A stretch of DNA of 64,000 nucleotides from Brachypodium distachyon (GCF_000005505.3 NC_016134.3:13250624-13314623), one strand, 5' to 3'; positions 45,002 to 55,650 are shown, numbered from the stretch's first letter. Notes: a model not told the origin generated them from the letters alone. Made by a program: numbers and translations.

Positions 45002-45770
45002 GTGGCATTGAGCGCACGTGGCCTTCTAGAACACGCGGCAGACCACCTAGTCCCCCACAGCTTTGCCGATGTTGGCTGCGGGTCTACAGCGGCCAGCTGG
45101 TGGGGTGGATGCGGTCCTCGTGCATGGCACGCTGGATGCATGCGCCGCCAATTGGCGGCGAAGAAGAAGACGACCGTCTACTTGAGGGCCATGGGCATGC
45201 GCCGTGGGGAGACGACCATAAGCTCCTCCTTTTCGGACACCCTCCATACGTCGGTGGCACCGGGTACCACCCTGTGGACCCTTCCCTCGCACTTAGTCAC
45301 AGGCCGGTTGAAGAAGAACCTATCTCCGTGTGCCTCGTTACATGAACGCACACATACATAATCCCGTCGATATATAATTAATTCATCGATATTGCGAGTT
45401 TGGAGATGCAATGGATCATGGATGGCGGTAGGGTTGGTTCGTACTTTGGAGGTCTGACGGATGTAGGGTTGCAAGTGGGAGCCTACTTAAATCACACTTC
45501 TAGTTTATTTGAGATTTGCTAGTTCAAAATCTTGACTCAAAATTTGAACTAAAATTGAAAGATTGAACTACAAGTGGGACTTAAGTGGGCTCCCACTTGC
45601 AACCCTAGACAGATGGAGGCGAGCAAGGTCAGAGAGTGGGTTGATGTCGGACATGAGCTGGAAGGACAATTTCTTCTTGTGAGAGTGGTGCACCGTCGGC
45701 TCCTCCTCGTACGATAGGAATCGGAACCAACTAGGCAGCCCCAACACTCCGTCACCAGCCTATTGCATTG
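45002..45770 (-). pseudogene. NAC-domain transcription factor fragment (right arm)
   Basis: On the minus strand exon 1 (about 45750-45612) reads LPSWFRF..EEEPTVHHSHKKKL, a decayed LPPGFRF..DEEL..HYL.RK. Exon 2 (about 45350-45000) reads CNEAHGDRFFFNRPVTKC, VVPGATDVWRVSEKEELMVV, MALKQTVVFFF and ends SAACSRRPRAL in another frame. The intron acceptor has changed from CAG/G to CAT/G, so splicing would fail. A 144-bp MITE sits in the intron region of this arm only. Non-functional. Confidence 0.78.
45464..45607. mobile_element. Small palindromic MITE inside the right NAC arm
   Basis: Ends TAGGGTTGCAAGTGGGAGCC and GGCTCCCACTTGCAACCCTA are perfect 20-bp inverted repeats, followed inside by ACTTAA/TTAAGT. 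The outer TA may be the target duplication, which would leave GGGTTGC termini. The superfamily is not assigned. It is absent from the left arm, so it inserted after the inverted duplication. Confidence 0.75.
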
Positions 45771-45920
45771 TCATGCCCATGCACAAAACAACCCAACCTA
45801 AAACTAGCAAAACACACACTCACTCACACATACGAACTACGTCCGGTGTCGGTGTTTGCGTCACGAAATGGTTTGTTGGCTACTGCTCGCTTGCTCACTC
45901 ACTCACATGTCAGATAAATC

Positions 45921-46736
45921 TCTAGAGATAGATAGATAGGGGGGGGGGGGGAGTGTGCGGTGGCGCATAGGAGACTCAACCATCATGTCTGGAATGTTCT
46001 CGATTCTGAAGAGATATCCAGGACATACAGAGAGAGCGTCACATGCTTAGTTACCCATCTCACAAACAAACAGAATTACGAATTCTGTATGTATGATATT
46101 CACAATTTAGATCTAATATAATCCATAAATAAGAGAAAAAAACTTGAGAAGTAAAGCGAAATTCATATCTTAAATCTGGGAAAAAGATCACAAACCTTCC
46201 ATTTTTAGATCCGCAACTTTCCATGAACAAACACCACAAAAATAATCCAGAACCACCAACAATTACCTGTGGATTTGGATATGGCAGTTGTTATGGACTT
46301 GGTGGTCAATTGGGTTTCTTCCAACACAAGACAATCGATTCTCTTTGTGAAAAAAAAAGAATAATTGAATTTTGTACCTGATTGCCATGTTGGAGATAAG
46401 GAGAGGAGTCTACCCGAGGTCGAAGAAGAGGAGTGTCTTCCCCATGCTCTTCAATTGAACCAGCTGGCGGCAGGCGCTGGCGTTGTATCTCGAGGAGCGG
46501 TGGTTACTGGTAGAAGCTGGTGGAGCGGTCGGACCAAAATACAATAATCATGACCCAAGAAACATATTGGTTGAAACATTGTTGCGGATATCCCCATTGC
46601 AAGTAAGCTAGCTCACATGCAAAGCGAAATCCAAGCCAAGCTAATACAGAAGACAACACCTAAACATCATTTTAAATGGAACTACGAGATACCCCACATC
46701 ACAGCACATAAAAGCACCCAGAATACCATGGATGTA
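45921..46736. other. Interval without a recognised gene
   Basis: A 12-14 base G run lies near 45939. The minus strand at 46520-46390 has a short frame (EEHGEDTPLLRPRVDSS) followed by GTACAA, which could be an exon, but it does not join in frame to the candidate exon at 46817-46961. Confidence 0.4.
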
Positions 46737-46816
46737 TCAAGTAAGAGTTCTGAGTTCTGACCTGGTAGGAAGGTAAATCATACTACTGGGGAAACTAACA
46801 ATTAAGATAAACATAC

Positions 46817-46961
46817 CTTTCCAGGGGTAAATCATACTCTTGGGCCCAGCCGCGTTTTGCGCATTGATGTAGGGGAGCTGGTCGACTGGTGACGTGGTCC
46901 TGCAGCAGGAGCTCGTATAGTGGTGGGACGTGATGGCAGCCTTTGCCTTCTCCTCGTCCAT
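46817..46961 (-). CDS. Candidate first coding exon of an unrecognised gene or captured gene
   Basis: The minus strand opens with ATG at 46961, reads MDEEKAKAAITSHHYTSS and later LPYINAQNAAGPKSMIYPWK, and reaches the donor GTATGT at 46816. Upstream is a CT-rich leader of about 300 bp and a TATAAAA box at 47296-47290. This looks like a real promoter and first exon, but no later exon joins it cleanly. The product is not recognised. It could be the front end of a transposon gene or a captured host gene. Confidence 0.35.
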
Positions 46962-47289
46962 GCCCTGCCCGCTCAGGGAGAAGGTAGGGTTCGATGACGA
47001 GGTGGTGGGATCCAGAGGGAGGATAGGAGTTGTCGTAAGAGGGAGAAGGGGCAGATCTGGAGGAGAGGCAGGGGCAAGGAGGAGTTGGGGGCGGCCAGAT
47101 TGGGCAAGGGAGGCTGGTAGGAGACCGGGGCGAGCAGCAGAGGAGGACGGAGCAGACTAGGGGAGGAAGGCAGGGCAACACGGATCAGGGGAGGAACGGT
47201 GGGAGGCGGCGGAGATCTGGGAATTCGGGGGGTCGGGGGAGGAAGGGGGCGAACAAAGGGGGTGTCCGAAGTGAAGGAGGGAGGGGGAG

Positions 47290-47296
47290 TTTTATA
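47290..47296 (-). promoter_or_regulatory. TATA box before a CT-rich leader
   Basis: The minus strand reads GTTGTATAAAACTCCCCCTC. CT-rich tracts follow downstream, as in many grass core promoters, leading to the candidate exon at 46961. Confidence 0.4.
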
Positions 47297-47339
47297 CAAC
47301 CCCTCAAACCCTAGCCCTGCTGGGCCAGCCCAATAAAAA

Positions 47340-47974
47340 TCCAAAGAATTTTTCTATTTATTTCATTTTTGTGTTTACCAATGTATCTTTTAAGATTTCA
47401 AGTAGAATATAATATTTATCCTAAATACTATTCAAACCCCAAGCTCGTACTATTTATCCCAAGTATATGTCTCTATAATTTTTAGGAAGAAACATGCACA
47501 CACTTATAGTTAAAATTTGAATTATTTTTGGGAAATCCGTAGAAATTCATTTAAACGGGAAAGAGTACCTAGAAAGCTAGAAAATTCAAAACCATTGAAA
47601 ACTAGAAATTAAAAATGGTCTACTCTGTATGAAAATTGGATAGGTGCCATTTTGAACCATATTAGTTGTAGTTGCTTCACAATATACCACCTTTTGCACT
47701 TAGAAAAACAGAAAATTATTTTTAAAACAAAAAAATTATTGTAAACCTATTTGACAAAATTGTTTGTCATGACAATATTATGTACCGTTGTGCAAAACAT
47801 GGATACATTATCATAAAGTATGGCATAGAAATGGTCAAAACTTCGGTCATCAGTGCGGTGGTTCTTGAGTTTAAAACCGACATATCATATAGCACTCGAT
47901 CTAACTGCCTCTGTCTGGAGCTCTGCATCCTTTCCCTCCCGAGAGACGCCTCATCATATAGCACATTCAGTATA
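47340..47974. other. AT-rich interval without a recognised gene
   Basis: No conserved frame or transposon end is visible. Confidence 0.5.
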
Positions 47975-48029
47975 CTCCCTCCGTGGATTCGTATAAGAAT
48001 CCAAGTCAGTTATTTTGGGACGGAGTGAG
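47975..48029. mobile_element. Very short Stowaway-like MITE
   Basis: CTCCCTCCGTGGATTCGTAT opens and GGGACGGAGTGAG closes the 55-bp element, flanked by TA on both sides (47973-47974, 48030-48031). The matching paralogous region at 55140 lacks it. Confidence 0.8.
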
Positions 48030-48031
48030 TA

Positions 48032-48352
48032 CATGTTTTTGCCTCTACAAAAATGCACGTTTTGCTTACTCACGGCTGCAGTTGGCCACAACAGTTTGAT
48101 TACTGTGCGAGAACGTGAGTTGGATTAAGTCACAAAAGATCAAATCTTACATACTGAATGCACGCATGTGTATAGTAGCCTAGTACAGTACGAAGCAACC
48201 TGTTAGCAAACCAGGAAATGAAACTCCACGAGTCACTATATATGGAGTGCCAATTCAGTTGGTGTCATGCTCGTCAGCGATGTGGATGAACCGCAATATA
48301 TATTTTGGTAAACAAAGCATATATGTGGACTACAACAATCTCCAGTCTCACT
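48032..48352. repeat. Segmental repeat U, copy 1 (left part)
   Basis: Matches 55165-55475 (GTTGGCCAC.ACAGTTTGATTACTGTGCG, ATGAAACTCCAC..GTCACTATATA). The match breaks at AACTGAA, where an insertion begins, and resumes near 49540. Confidence 0.8.
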
Positions 48353-48359
48353 AACTGAA

Positions 48360-49416
48360 GCCCAAAACACCATCGTGAAACATAACAGCACAAAGGACCA
48401 CACTGGCCGACCTGGCCACTCACACTCGCTCAACGCACGCTGCCGAAGAAGATTGCAGTCGAGGTTGCACGCAGAAGTCATCGTCATCACACAAGCACTC
48501 CTCCTGAGCCGGCGACTCCGACTTCCCCCACCAACGTCCAAGAACGGAGACACTACTCTTGCAGGAACGCAAGCTCATGTCGGTCCATGCCAAACAGTCG
48601 GCCGCCCTCGCATGTGAACAAAAGACACCCATTCTGGGGCGATATGCAGGGCCTGCGCCGACAAAGGACCACAAAGATCGCACCGTCTCACACCAATTCA
48701 TCGTCATCACGCCTCTGAGCTGGCGACTCCGACTTCCCAACACAACGAAGCAACCAACCCTGAAAATTCATCGGACACGTCGGAAAGACCGACAACAAAA
48801 ACCATTGCCGCAGCCCCTGGGCATCGCCATCGTTGGCCCCGGCCAAGGCCGGAGCGCAGCTTTCACCGAGGCACCGCCTCTCTCTTCTCACACCAACGGC
48901 GAAACAAATCGTCTGCCGCCGCGCCGAGAACACTGCCAACCACCACCAAGGCAGCACCACTGCTGCCCCTGCATCCTGGCGCAAGATTTGGCAAGAGCCT
49001 AACCAAATCCGGCGGCAGGGCAGCAGCAGCGCCGCCCATACCTCGCCCCCCGCCGTCGTGCTGCCGATAGAGACCGCAGTCACACCACCCGAAAGAGCAG
49101 CACGGCAGGCCCCTGCACCGCAGCCGACGACCGCGCGGTGCCTGCCCCCAGCAGGCGGCCTCCCTCCCGCACCGCCGCAGCACGCCTGCACGCCGCCGCC
49201 CGCCTCACGCCACCAGCCGAAGTAGTTGCCGCACCTCGAAATCCGCCGCCAACCGGCACAGGGAGACCCTGCCGCCGCCTTCCGCCGTTAGCCCGTCGGC
49301 CTCCTCCGGCGACGGCGAGGGGAGGGACGAGCTGGGGAGGACAGGGGCGGCGGCGGCTAGGGTCTCGCTCGAGCCGCCCCCAAAGATGACTCGGGCGTGG
49401 GGAAAGGAGTTTTTTT
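48360..49416. mobile_element. 1.06-kb insertion with AACTGAA target duplication
   Basis: AACTGAA flanks the segment on both sides (48353-48359 and 49417-49423), and the paralogous region at 55475 lacks it. The body has an imperfect doubled block (GGCGACTCCGACTTCCC at about 48509 and 48723) and becomes GC-rich to the right. On the minus strand the GC-rich part resembles the GC-rich leaders of grass LINEs. A T7 run precedes the right repeat. Class is uncertain: an internally deleted LINE on the minus strand or another non-autonomous element. Confidence 0.6.
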
Positions 49417-49423
49417 AACTGAA

Positions 49424-49805
49424 AGCAATATCCTCTTCTTAGGGCATGTACAGTGTTTTCACCCGGTTTTCCGTTAATTAACTGGACAACTCTATTCTTC
49501 TCAATTAATAGATTGAGTCCTTTGGACTCCGGTTTTGTGGATTCTGAAATTTTCGCAGGCCTTTATATAATCCCACTGTGGGCGGTATCCACATGGCCTG
49601 TGAATATGCTCATCTATTTTCCTTGTGCCATGGAGATCAGATAACGATAAACTACCATGATCGGTGAAAATCGTGGCACACACACACTCATCTTCCCAAA
49701 CATAGGAGCGGTACGTTGGTTATGAGCAGAACAACGTACATGAAAGTTTTCCCGGCTTTCCGAAAATGTTCCTACTCTTCTTGGAGAGCAATCACCACAA
49801 TACTA
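49424..49805. repeat. Segmental repeat U, copy 1 (right part)
   Basis: From about 49540 it matches 55505-55640 (CGGTATCCACATGGC, GAGATCAGATAACG.T.AACTACCATG). The first 110 bp are extra sequence beginning near GGGCATGTACAGTG. Confidence 0.7.
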
Positions 49806-50049
49806 CTCCTCTCTGTTCCTAATTAATCGGTGCCGGAAATTTTGCAAAAAAAAATCCTTTCTATTTCCTGAAATCGACCTGCAGTCCACGTTTTAACAGA
49901 TGTTTTACAAAAAAAAAACCCTGTAGTTTTTCGAAATCAACGCACAGTCCACGTTCAATTGAAGACGTGGAGTATATGTTGATTTCGTAAATTAACAGGA
50001 GTTTTTTTTTACAAAATGGCGAACGCCAATCAATTCGGAACGGAGAGAG
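49806..50049. mobile_element. Stowaway-like MITE, 244 bp
   Basis: Imperfect inverted termini (CTCCTCTCTGTTCC... and ...GGAACGGAGAGAG) are flanked by TA at 49804-49805 and 50050-50051. The interior has three T/A-rich tracts around CAGTCCACGTT motifs. No coding. Confidence 0.75.
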
Positions 50050-50124
50050 TAGCAATTAGTTCCTTTGCCTTTCCCCATGCACCTGCTTCGCCTATATAAA
50101 CACACATACCGCAGGTTCGGTTTG

Positions 50125-50764
50125 CTATACACTACTGCCAACATGCACGCATCCAGGAGCCTTATGCGCGCTAGCTGCAAGGACGCGACCTGTAGAATAG
50201 GATTGAGAGGCTTCGGGAATTTTGGTATTTCCGCTTCGTGATTTCGTGTAGAAATCTGCGAGGCGCTGCATGCTCACCGAGAGCTGCAATAGGTTGATGG
50301 GAATGGCCAGCAACGTACGTTGTGTGCGCTCAAGGCAAATCATCTCAATGCAAGATTGTGCTGCCCTCGGCTCGAAGAAACCACATAGCCATGTCATCTC
50401 AGGGCAAATTGATGGGAGTAGCTGCCCTCGGCGTAAGTTAGAGTGATCAACATCTCTGATCGATCAGCAAATTGTAAGTTCTGGTCTCCCAAAAATTGAT
50501 GAAGTCTAAAAGAGCTCTTGTTGCAGGGAACAGTGAGGTTGAAAGAAGTCTGTCCACATGGACAATGGTCAATAGGCTCTTGTCCAAGGCGAGGATTTTT
50601 CCTAAGCTAATAACTTGTGCAAAATCTGGTAGCTGGTAATATTGGCCAGTTCTATTAAGTTGGAAGAAATTTGAAGTTGCACTTATCCATGGTGGCATTT
50701 CCTCAACCTTATAATATTTTTGCTCATCTATTCTTAACTCGGTAAAATATTTATTGCCAGACAA
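50125..50764 (-). other. Two unrecognised minus-strand reading frames
   Basis: Frames 50397-50125 (MTWLCGFFEPRAAQSC...) and 50764-50447 (MSGNKYFTELRIDEQKYY..., with QYYQLPDFAQVISLGKILAL) have protein-like composition and are only 50 bp apart, but they are in different frames with no obvious splice sites. I do not recognise them. They may be remnants of one gene. Confidence 0.3.
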
Positions 50765-50858
50765 CTTGAATTAAGGGTTAATCTTCTTAAAACGCCTTCA
50801 GATATGGGATCTCTCTGGTTCCCTCAATCTGCGGGTCGCTTGAGATGCAAATATAATG

Positions 50859-51334
50859 GAGTAAATTTCACAGAACCACACTTTTTGTGGCAGTTGTCTC
50901 ATAAAACCACATTGTTTGTAATATGCTTATAAAACCACAACTTTTGCGGCAGCTGGTCTCATAAAACCCTAATCTCGATAATTAAGCTAGTTGATTGTAT
51001 TTAAGACAACCCGGGGCCACCAGTCAGATGCCACGTCATCTTCCCTGACCCATTTTCGACGCTCGTTTTCGATGCCACATCAGTTTCTACCCGACCCTGA
51101 GCAAATGCAGCTGACGTGGGATCGAAAACGGGTGTCAAAAATCGGTTTGAAAGATGACGTGGCATCTGACTGGTGGCCCGGGTTGTCGGAAACACCGTAA
51201 ACCAGCTTAATTATCGAGATTAGGGTTTTCTGATACCAGTTGTCCCAAAAGTTGTGGTTTTGTGAGACTATTACAAACAATCGTGGTTTTGTGAGACGTC
51301 TACCACAAAAAGTGTGGTTCTGTGTAATTTACTC
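50859..51334. mobile_element. Mutator-like MITE with perfect 9-bp target duplication
   Basis: Long inverted termini (GAGTAAATTTCACAGAACCA and TGGTTCTGTGTAATTTACTC) are flanked by AATATAATG on both sides (50850-50858 and 51335-51343). A perfect 9-bp duplication is the mark of Mutator-type transposition. The whole 476 bp folds back on itself, with further inner pairs (GCCACGTCATCTT / AAGATGACGTGGC). Related ends occur at 11092 and 24845. Confidence 0.9.
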
Positions 51335-51343
51335 AATATAATG

Positions 51344-52619
51344 CGAAAAATGCAGGGGTACAAATTTTGTAAAACCAGGTACAGAACTTGTAAGTATTCT
51401 CACCTAATTGCTACAGCAGCATGCATCACCTGTTTGAACAAGACTCTACTTTCTGGCAACCATATTGCCGGGTGTCGCTGCCCTGATGCCTAGCCCGCGT
51501 GGGACACGAGCCGAGGCCAGCTTCTGCAGCATGCTCGGCTCGAGCTTCTCCCGAGCTCGAGCTGGCCGCGGCGAGCCAGTCAGCCGAGCCAGCGACGCAG
51601 GGCATTTGGTTGCGGCGGCGCTGCAGTTGGGGCGGGCGGGCGGCGTTGGCAGGAAGGAAATCAGGGGCAGAGCCGAAAGGGTCAAAGGGGATTTGGCTGT
51701 TCGAGTTTGGGCCGTGCTCTGTGGGCTAAATGCGGCCTAATATGTAACGGGCCCGAGTCAAATCAGCTCGACGAGCCGGCCCGAGTCCAGTTAAGCTCAG
51801 CCCGACATTTAAACAAGCTTGAATTGTGAATTCACATTTGGGCATTTTCATGGACCGAGCCGCAGGTAGGAGCTAGGGCTTGGGCTCGGCCCGCACCTCG
51901 AGGCTGGTCATTGGCTCATTGCCTAGCGTGTTTCGACAATTGACCATGGCATGTAAACATCCTTCTCCACCGTCGGAGACGAACTGGTGCTATATGCCAT
52001 TGCACTTGCAGGCTTCCACAATCAATTTGGAGTATCATCGACTGCACCGACCAAAATTTGAGCCCAGCCATGCCGACTAAGTTTGGACCAAATTTGTTGG
52101 AGTATAATTTGGGATTCTAATTTTTCGAAACGCGTAAAAAAGGATGTAACATCACCACCAACTGTAAAATAAAAGACAACAAAAACAAACTCGGTCCTGC
52201 ACAAGAGTTCCGATACCATGCCTTACTTGTAAAATTACTAATAATTGCATGTAGTAAAATTGAATAACTGCCGTGACTTCGATTTGGGATGTTTGATTCG
52301 TGAAACTACACTTTAATTTTTAAATTTAAAAAATTCAACCCCATGAGATTTCAGTTGTTTATCCTTGGTCCGTAAATGTGAATATACACGGAGAACAATA
52401 ACTGTTAGAGATATACGTAGAGATCAAGTATGCAGTATTGCTGTCCAAATTTACATTACTAATCCTGCAGGTACGTATGACCCGAATGGAGTTTTAATAA
52501 GTTGCCCACCGATAGATCCAGGACCAGGATGTAACCGTCCACTGTGCTCACAGCTACGAAAAAGTTGTGTGCGTGTAACCAGATATTGATAAGATGCTGT
52601 TATAGCATTTATATGTATA
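51344..52619. other. Interval without a recognised gene
   Basis: About 51437-51470 repeats the signal-peptide exon sequence of 34.3 and 37.4 kb in plus orientation but lacks a start codon, and is followed by GC-rich sequence. The rest shows nothing recognisable. Confidence 0.45.
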
Positions 52620-53489
52620 CACTACGGAAAAATGGACGTTGCCGGAGGCCCAAAACCTCCGGCAAAGGCTTTGCCGGCGGCTTTCTGTCGTGGCCTCCCG
52701 CAAAGGCCGTCGGTACCAAGACCTGCCGGTAAAGACTTCTTTGCCGGAAGCTTTTTCATGGGCCCTTCGGCAAAGCCTTTGCCCGAGGCATTTTTGGATC
52801 CCTCGACAAAGAAAAGTAGCTAACGGTATGAAACGGCAGAGGATGGCTTTGCCGGAGGCCAACCTTCGGCTGCTTCTCTTGCTTGCGCTTGCGCACACCG
52901 GCCGCTGGAACTGCTGCTTGCTGGCCGCCAGCCAACCGGCCACTGCTGCTGCTGCTTGCGCACGCCGGCCGCCGCTGCTGCTGCTTGCGCTTGCGCATGC
53001 CGTCGCCTTCTGCCCGTGCGCCGTCCGCTGCTGCTGCTCGCGCGCACCGGCCGCTGCCGCTCGCTGGAGGGAGAAGGGAGAGTAAAAAGAGGAGGAAGAA
53101 GGGAGAGAGGCACAGGAGGGCCGGCCCCCGCTGCTCGCTGCCCGCCGACGCCTCGCATGCCGCTGCTCCTCGCCAGTCACCCTGCCGCCTCCGCTCGTCC
53201 TCGTTGCTGCTGCAGGCCGCCGCCGCTACATACTCCTCGCGCCGCCGGTGCTGCTGCAGGTCACAGCCGCGGCTTCTCGCAGAAGAGAGAGAGGAGGGAG
53301 AGGGAGAGTGGAGAGCAGAAGCAGCAGGGCGGAGGATCTTCGGCCTCCAATCGCCGGCCGGCCACAGGAGAGAGAGGGAGCACAGGAGCAGATGGAGGGA
53401 GAGGGATAAGAGAGACAATGTGTGGCTGGGAGAGGAGACAGAGAGATAAGAGAGACGATGTGTGCTTTCAGATGAACTGTTAGGAGCAT

Positions 53490-53536
53490 GCCACGTCACC
53501 GATCCGAGGCGCAGTCACGCGGATCGGTGACGTGGC
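53490..53536. repeat. Perfect 17-bp palindrome in CACTA element 4
   Basis: Arms GCCACGTCACCGATCCG and CGGATCGGTGACGTGGC pair perfectly around a 13-base loop. Each arm contains a TGACGTGG-type ACGT core. A related GGCACGTCACCGATCCACGTG tract occurs at about 14152 in element 1. Confidence 0.85.
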
Positions 53537-53632
53537 AAACAGTCTTTGCCGGAGGCTAGGCCGCGGGCACAGATAATATAGTCTTTGCCGGAGGCCTAGC
53601 CTCCGGTAAAGAATTTTTTTTTCTTTTTTTTT

Positions 53633-54570
53633 GCATGTACACATTTGATGCGTTGTCCCATTTTAATTATGTGTATTGACCTGAAATTTTTACCCTGACA
53701 TTATATACCCATAATATGAGTCCATGCCAAAAATTGCTAATTTTTTACAACGTTTTAGTATTATTGAATATCTTCTATAAAATGGCTCTAAAAAGTGATA
53801 AATAATTATTTTTACATAAAAGTTGGTGATTTTAATTCACATTACTGAGCATTAGTAGAAAATGAAACTGCAGTAAAAAATCAACTCAAAAAGTGAAAAC
53901 ATTATAGCAAAACTTGGTTCAAAACTCAAATTGGACGTTTGAGAGCTAAGTTCGGTAACTTATACGAAGATGTTACAATTTGTGAAGCATGTATCATTTT
54001 GATTTTGCGTATAGACCTGTAGTTTTTATGCCAAGTTTATGTACCCATAAAATGACACCAAACCAAAATTTGTTCTTTTTTGACAATGTCTTAGTATTAT
54101 TTGATTTTTTTTCTATTAAACGGCTCTAGAAAATGATAAGTAATTATTTATACATAAAATGTGGTGATTTTAATTCATATTAGTAATCATTAATAACAAA
54201 TGAAACTATAGTAAAAGTTTCAACTCAAGAATGGGTCTTAATCCAACACGTGGTTCGGGATTCAAATTTGGAGGTTCACTCTCGAGATCGTGTATTTTGT
54301 GAAGTATGTAGCATTTTATTTTTGTGTATTGACTTGTAATTTTTATCCCGGTGTTATATACCTATAACTTGGTACCATGACAAAAATTGTGATTTTTTTG
54401 ACAAAGTTTTAATATTATTTCCTTTTTTCATATTAAACAGCTCTAGAAAATGATAAATAATTATTTTTACATAAAAAATTATGACTTTAATTCGCATTAC
54501 TCATCATCAATGCCAAATGGAAGTACTTTAAAAATTTCAACTCAAAATGAGGTGGTTTACATCATAATGT
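53633..54570. repeat. Three tandem units of about 330 bp inside CACTA element 4
   Basis: Unit starts lie near 53633, 53981 and 54300. Each carries a GTGTATTGAC-type start, a TTTTAGTATTATT-type middle and an AAATGATAAATAATTATTT-type end. A single similar tract in the opposite orientation is found in element 1 (about 13865-14050). Confidence 0.75.
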
Positions 54571-54762
54571 GAAATAAGAGAGAAATGGGAAAGGAAAGAA
54601 AAAATACGAAAAAACATCTTTGCCGTAGGCCTGGCCGCCGGCAAAGGCCGGTCCCGTTTTCTCGCCGTTACCGCAGCGGCAAGTCCACGTGGCCACCTTC
54701 TTTGCCGGAGGCCCGAAAAATAAAAATTGCCGCCGGCAAAGTCAGGTTTTCCGGTAGTGATA

Positions 54763-55129
54763 TGTACTCATCATTTATTATTTGCCCGCTAAATAAGCAT
54801 GTGTAGCTGCATATTGACAACTAGACTTGCTCTATGGTTCAATAAAAGTATAACCAAACCACCCCATCTGATCCATTTAACATAACGGGACACCGGTATT
54901 TGCTCTAAGATTCTTGCCTGGGAGTAATTATCTCTGCATATTGCCACATTGGCAAATGCCATTCTAAGAACCAAGTTTTCAAAAATGCTATTATTTGGCT
55001 TTGAGACCAATGCCCAAGTCAATACAACGCTCTTATTTGCTACCGTGTTTTTCTTTGGTTTTTCTGCCGTTCAACACGCGCACCACCTCCTCTATCTGCA
55101 CCATCTCCCTCCCGAGTAGCCGCCCCTTC
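54763..55129. other. Interval without a recognised feature
   Basis: No gene or transposon end is visible. Confidence 0.5.
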
Positions 55130-55650
55130 CTATATATATAGCACTCAATTCAATATATATGCACGTTTTAATTTCACGGCTGGAGTTGGCCACGACAGTT
55201 TGATTACTGTGCGTTAATGTGAGCCTGCGGAGTTAACTCACACAATATCAAATATTACTTGCGTTAATGTGCGTTAATGTGCCGCAGTCTAGCCTAGTAC
55301 GAGAGCATCCTGTTAGCAAGATCACCAAATGAAACTCCACTGGTCACTATATATATATACGGAGTGCCAGTTCACTTGCTGCTATATATGCTCGCCACCA
55401 ATGTCGATAAACCACAATATATATTTATATAAACAATCGAACATATGGATCAATTACAACGATCTGCCAGTCTCACTAGTAGCATAGGACTTGGAGGCTT
55501 CTGCAATTTTCGTAGCCATATATATACTCACACCGTGGGTGGTATCCACATGGCTGGTGACAATGCTAACCTACTTTCTTTGTGCCGCTGAGATCAGATA
55601 ACGTTGAACTACCATGCTCAGTGGAAATGACGGGACGCTGACACTTCTGT
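55130..55650. repeat. Segmental repeat U, copy 2
   Basis: Matches 48032-48352 and 49540-49680 without the two insertions found there, so it represents the older arrangement. A GCGTTAATGTG triplet repeats at 55212-55283. Confidence 0.8.

Larger units (their letters stand above)
43771..45920. repeat. 2.1-kb inverted repeat of a NAC gene fragment
   Basis: Two arms of about 0.9-1.2 kb run tail to tail around a spacer of about 58 bp (44673-44730). Inner ends pair GAGCTTTGTAGAACAAAACATGAA-type sequence with TTCATGTTTTGTTGTACAAAGCTC; outer ends pair GATTTATCTGATATGTGAG with CTCACATGTCAGATAAATC. Each arm holds promoter-side sequence, NAC exons and 3' sequence. The arms are clearly alignable but diverged by many substitutions and indels. 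One transcript across both would fold into a long hairpin. Confidence 0.88.
52620..54759. mobile_element. Non-autonomous CACTA element 4
   Basis: Starts CACTACGGAAAAA and ends TTTTCCGGTAGTG, with ATA after the right end and before the left. Sub-terminal TTTGCCGGAGGC repeats match element 1. Interior: a GC-rich block (52840-53470) whose frames are arginine/alanine-rich artefacts, a 17-bp palindrome, then three diverged tandem units of about 330 bp. No transposase. Confidence 0.92.

Noticed and set aside
48375..49389. Frames of 80-167 codons in the GC-rich insertion as a gene
   Set aside because: The region is bounded by a target duplication, is absent from the paralogue, and shows no domain; frames overlap on both strands.
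52554..53499. Long frames of up to 247 codons within CACTA 4
   Set aside because: Low-complexity GC-rich DNA open on both strands at once; no transposase motif.
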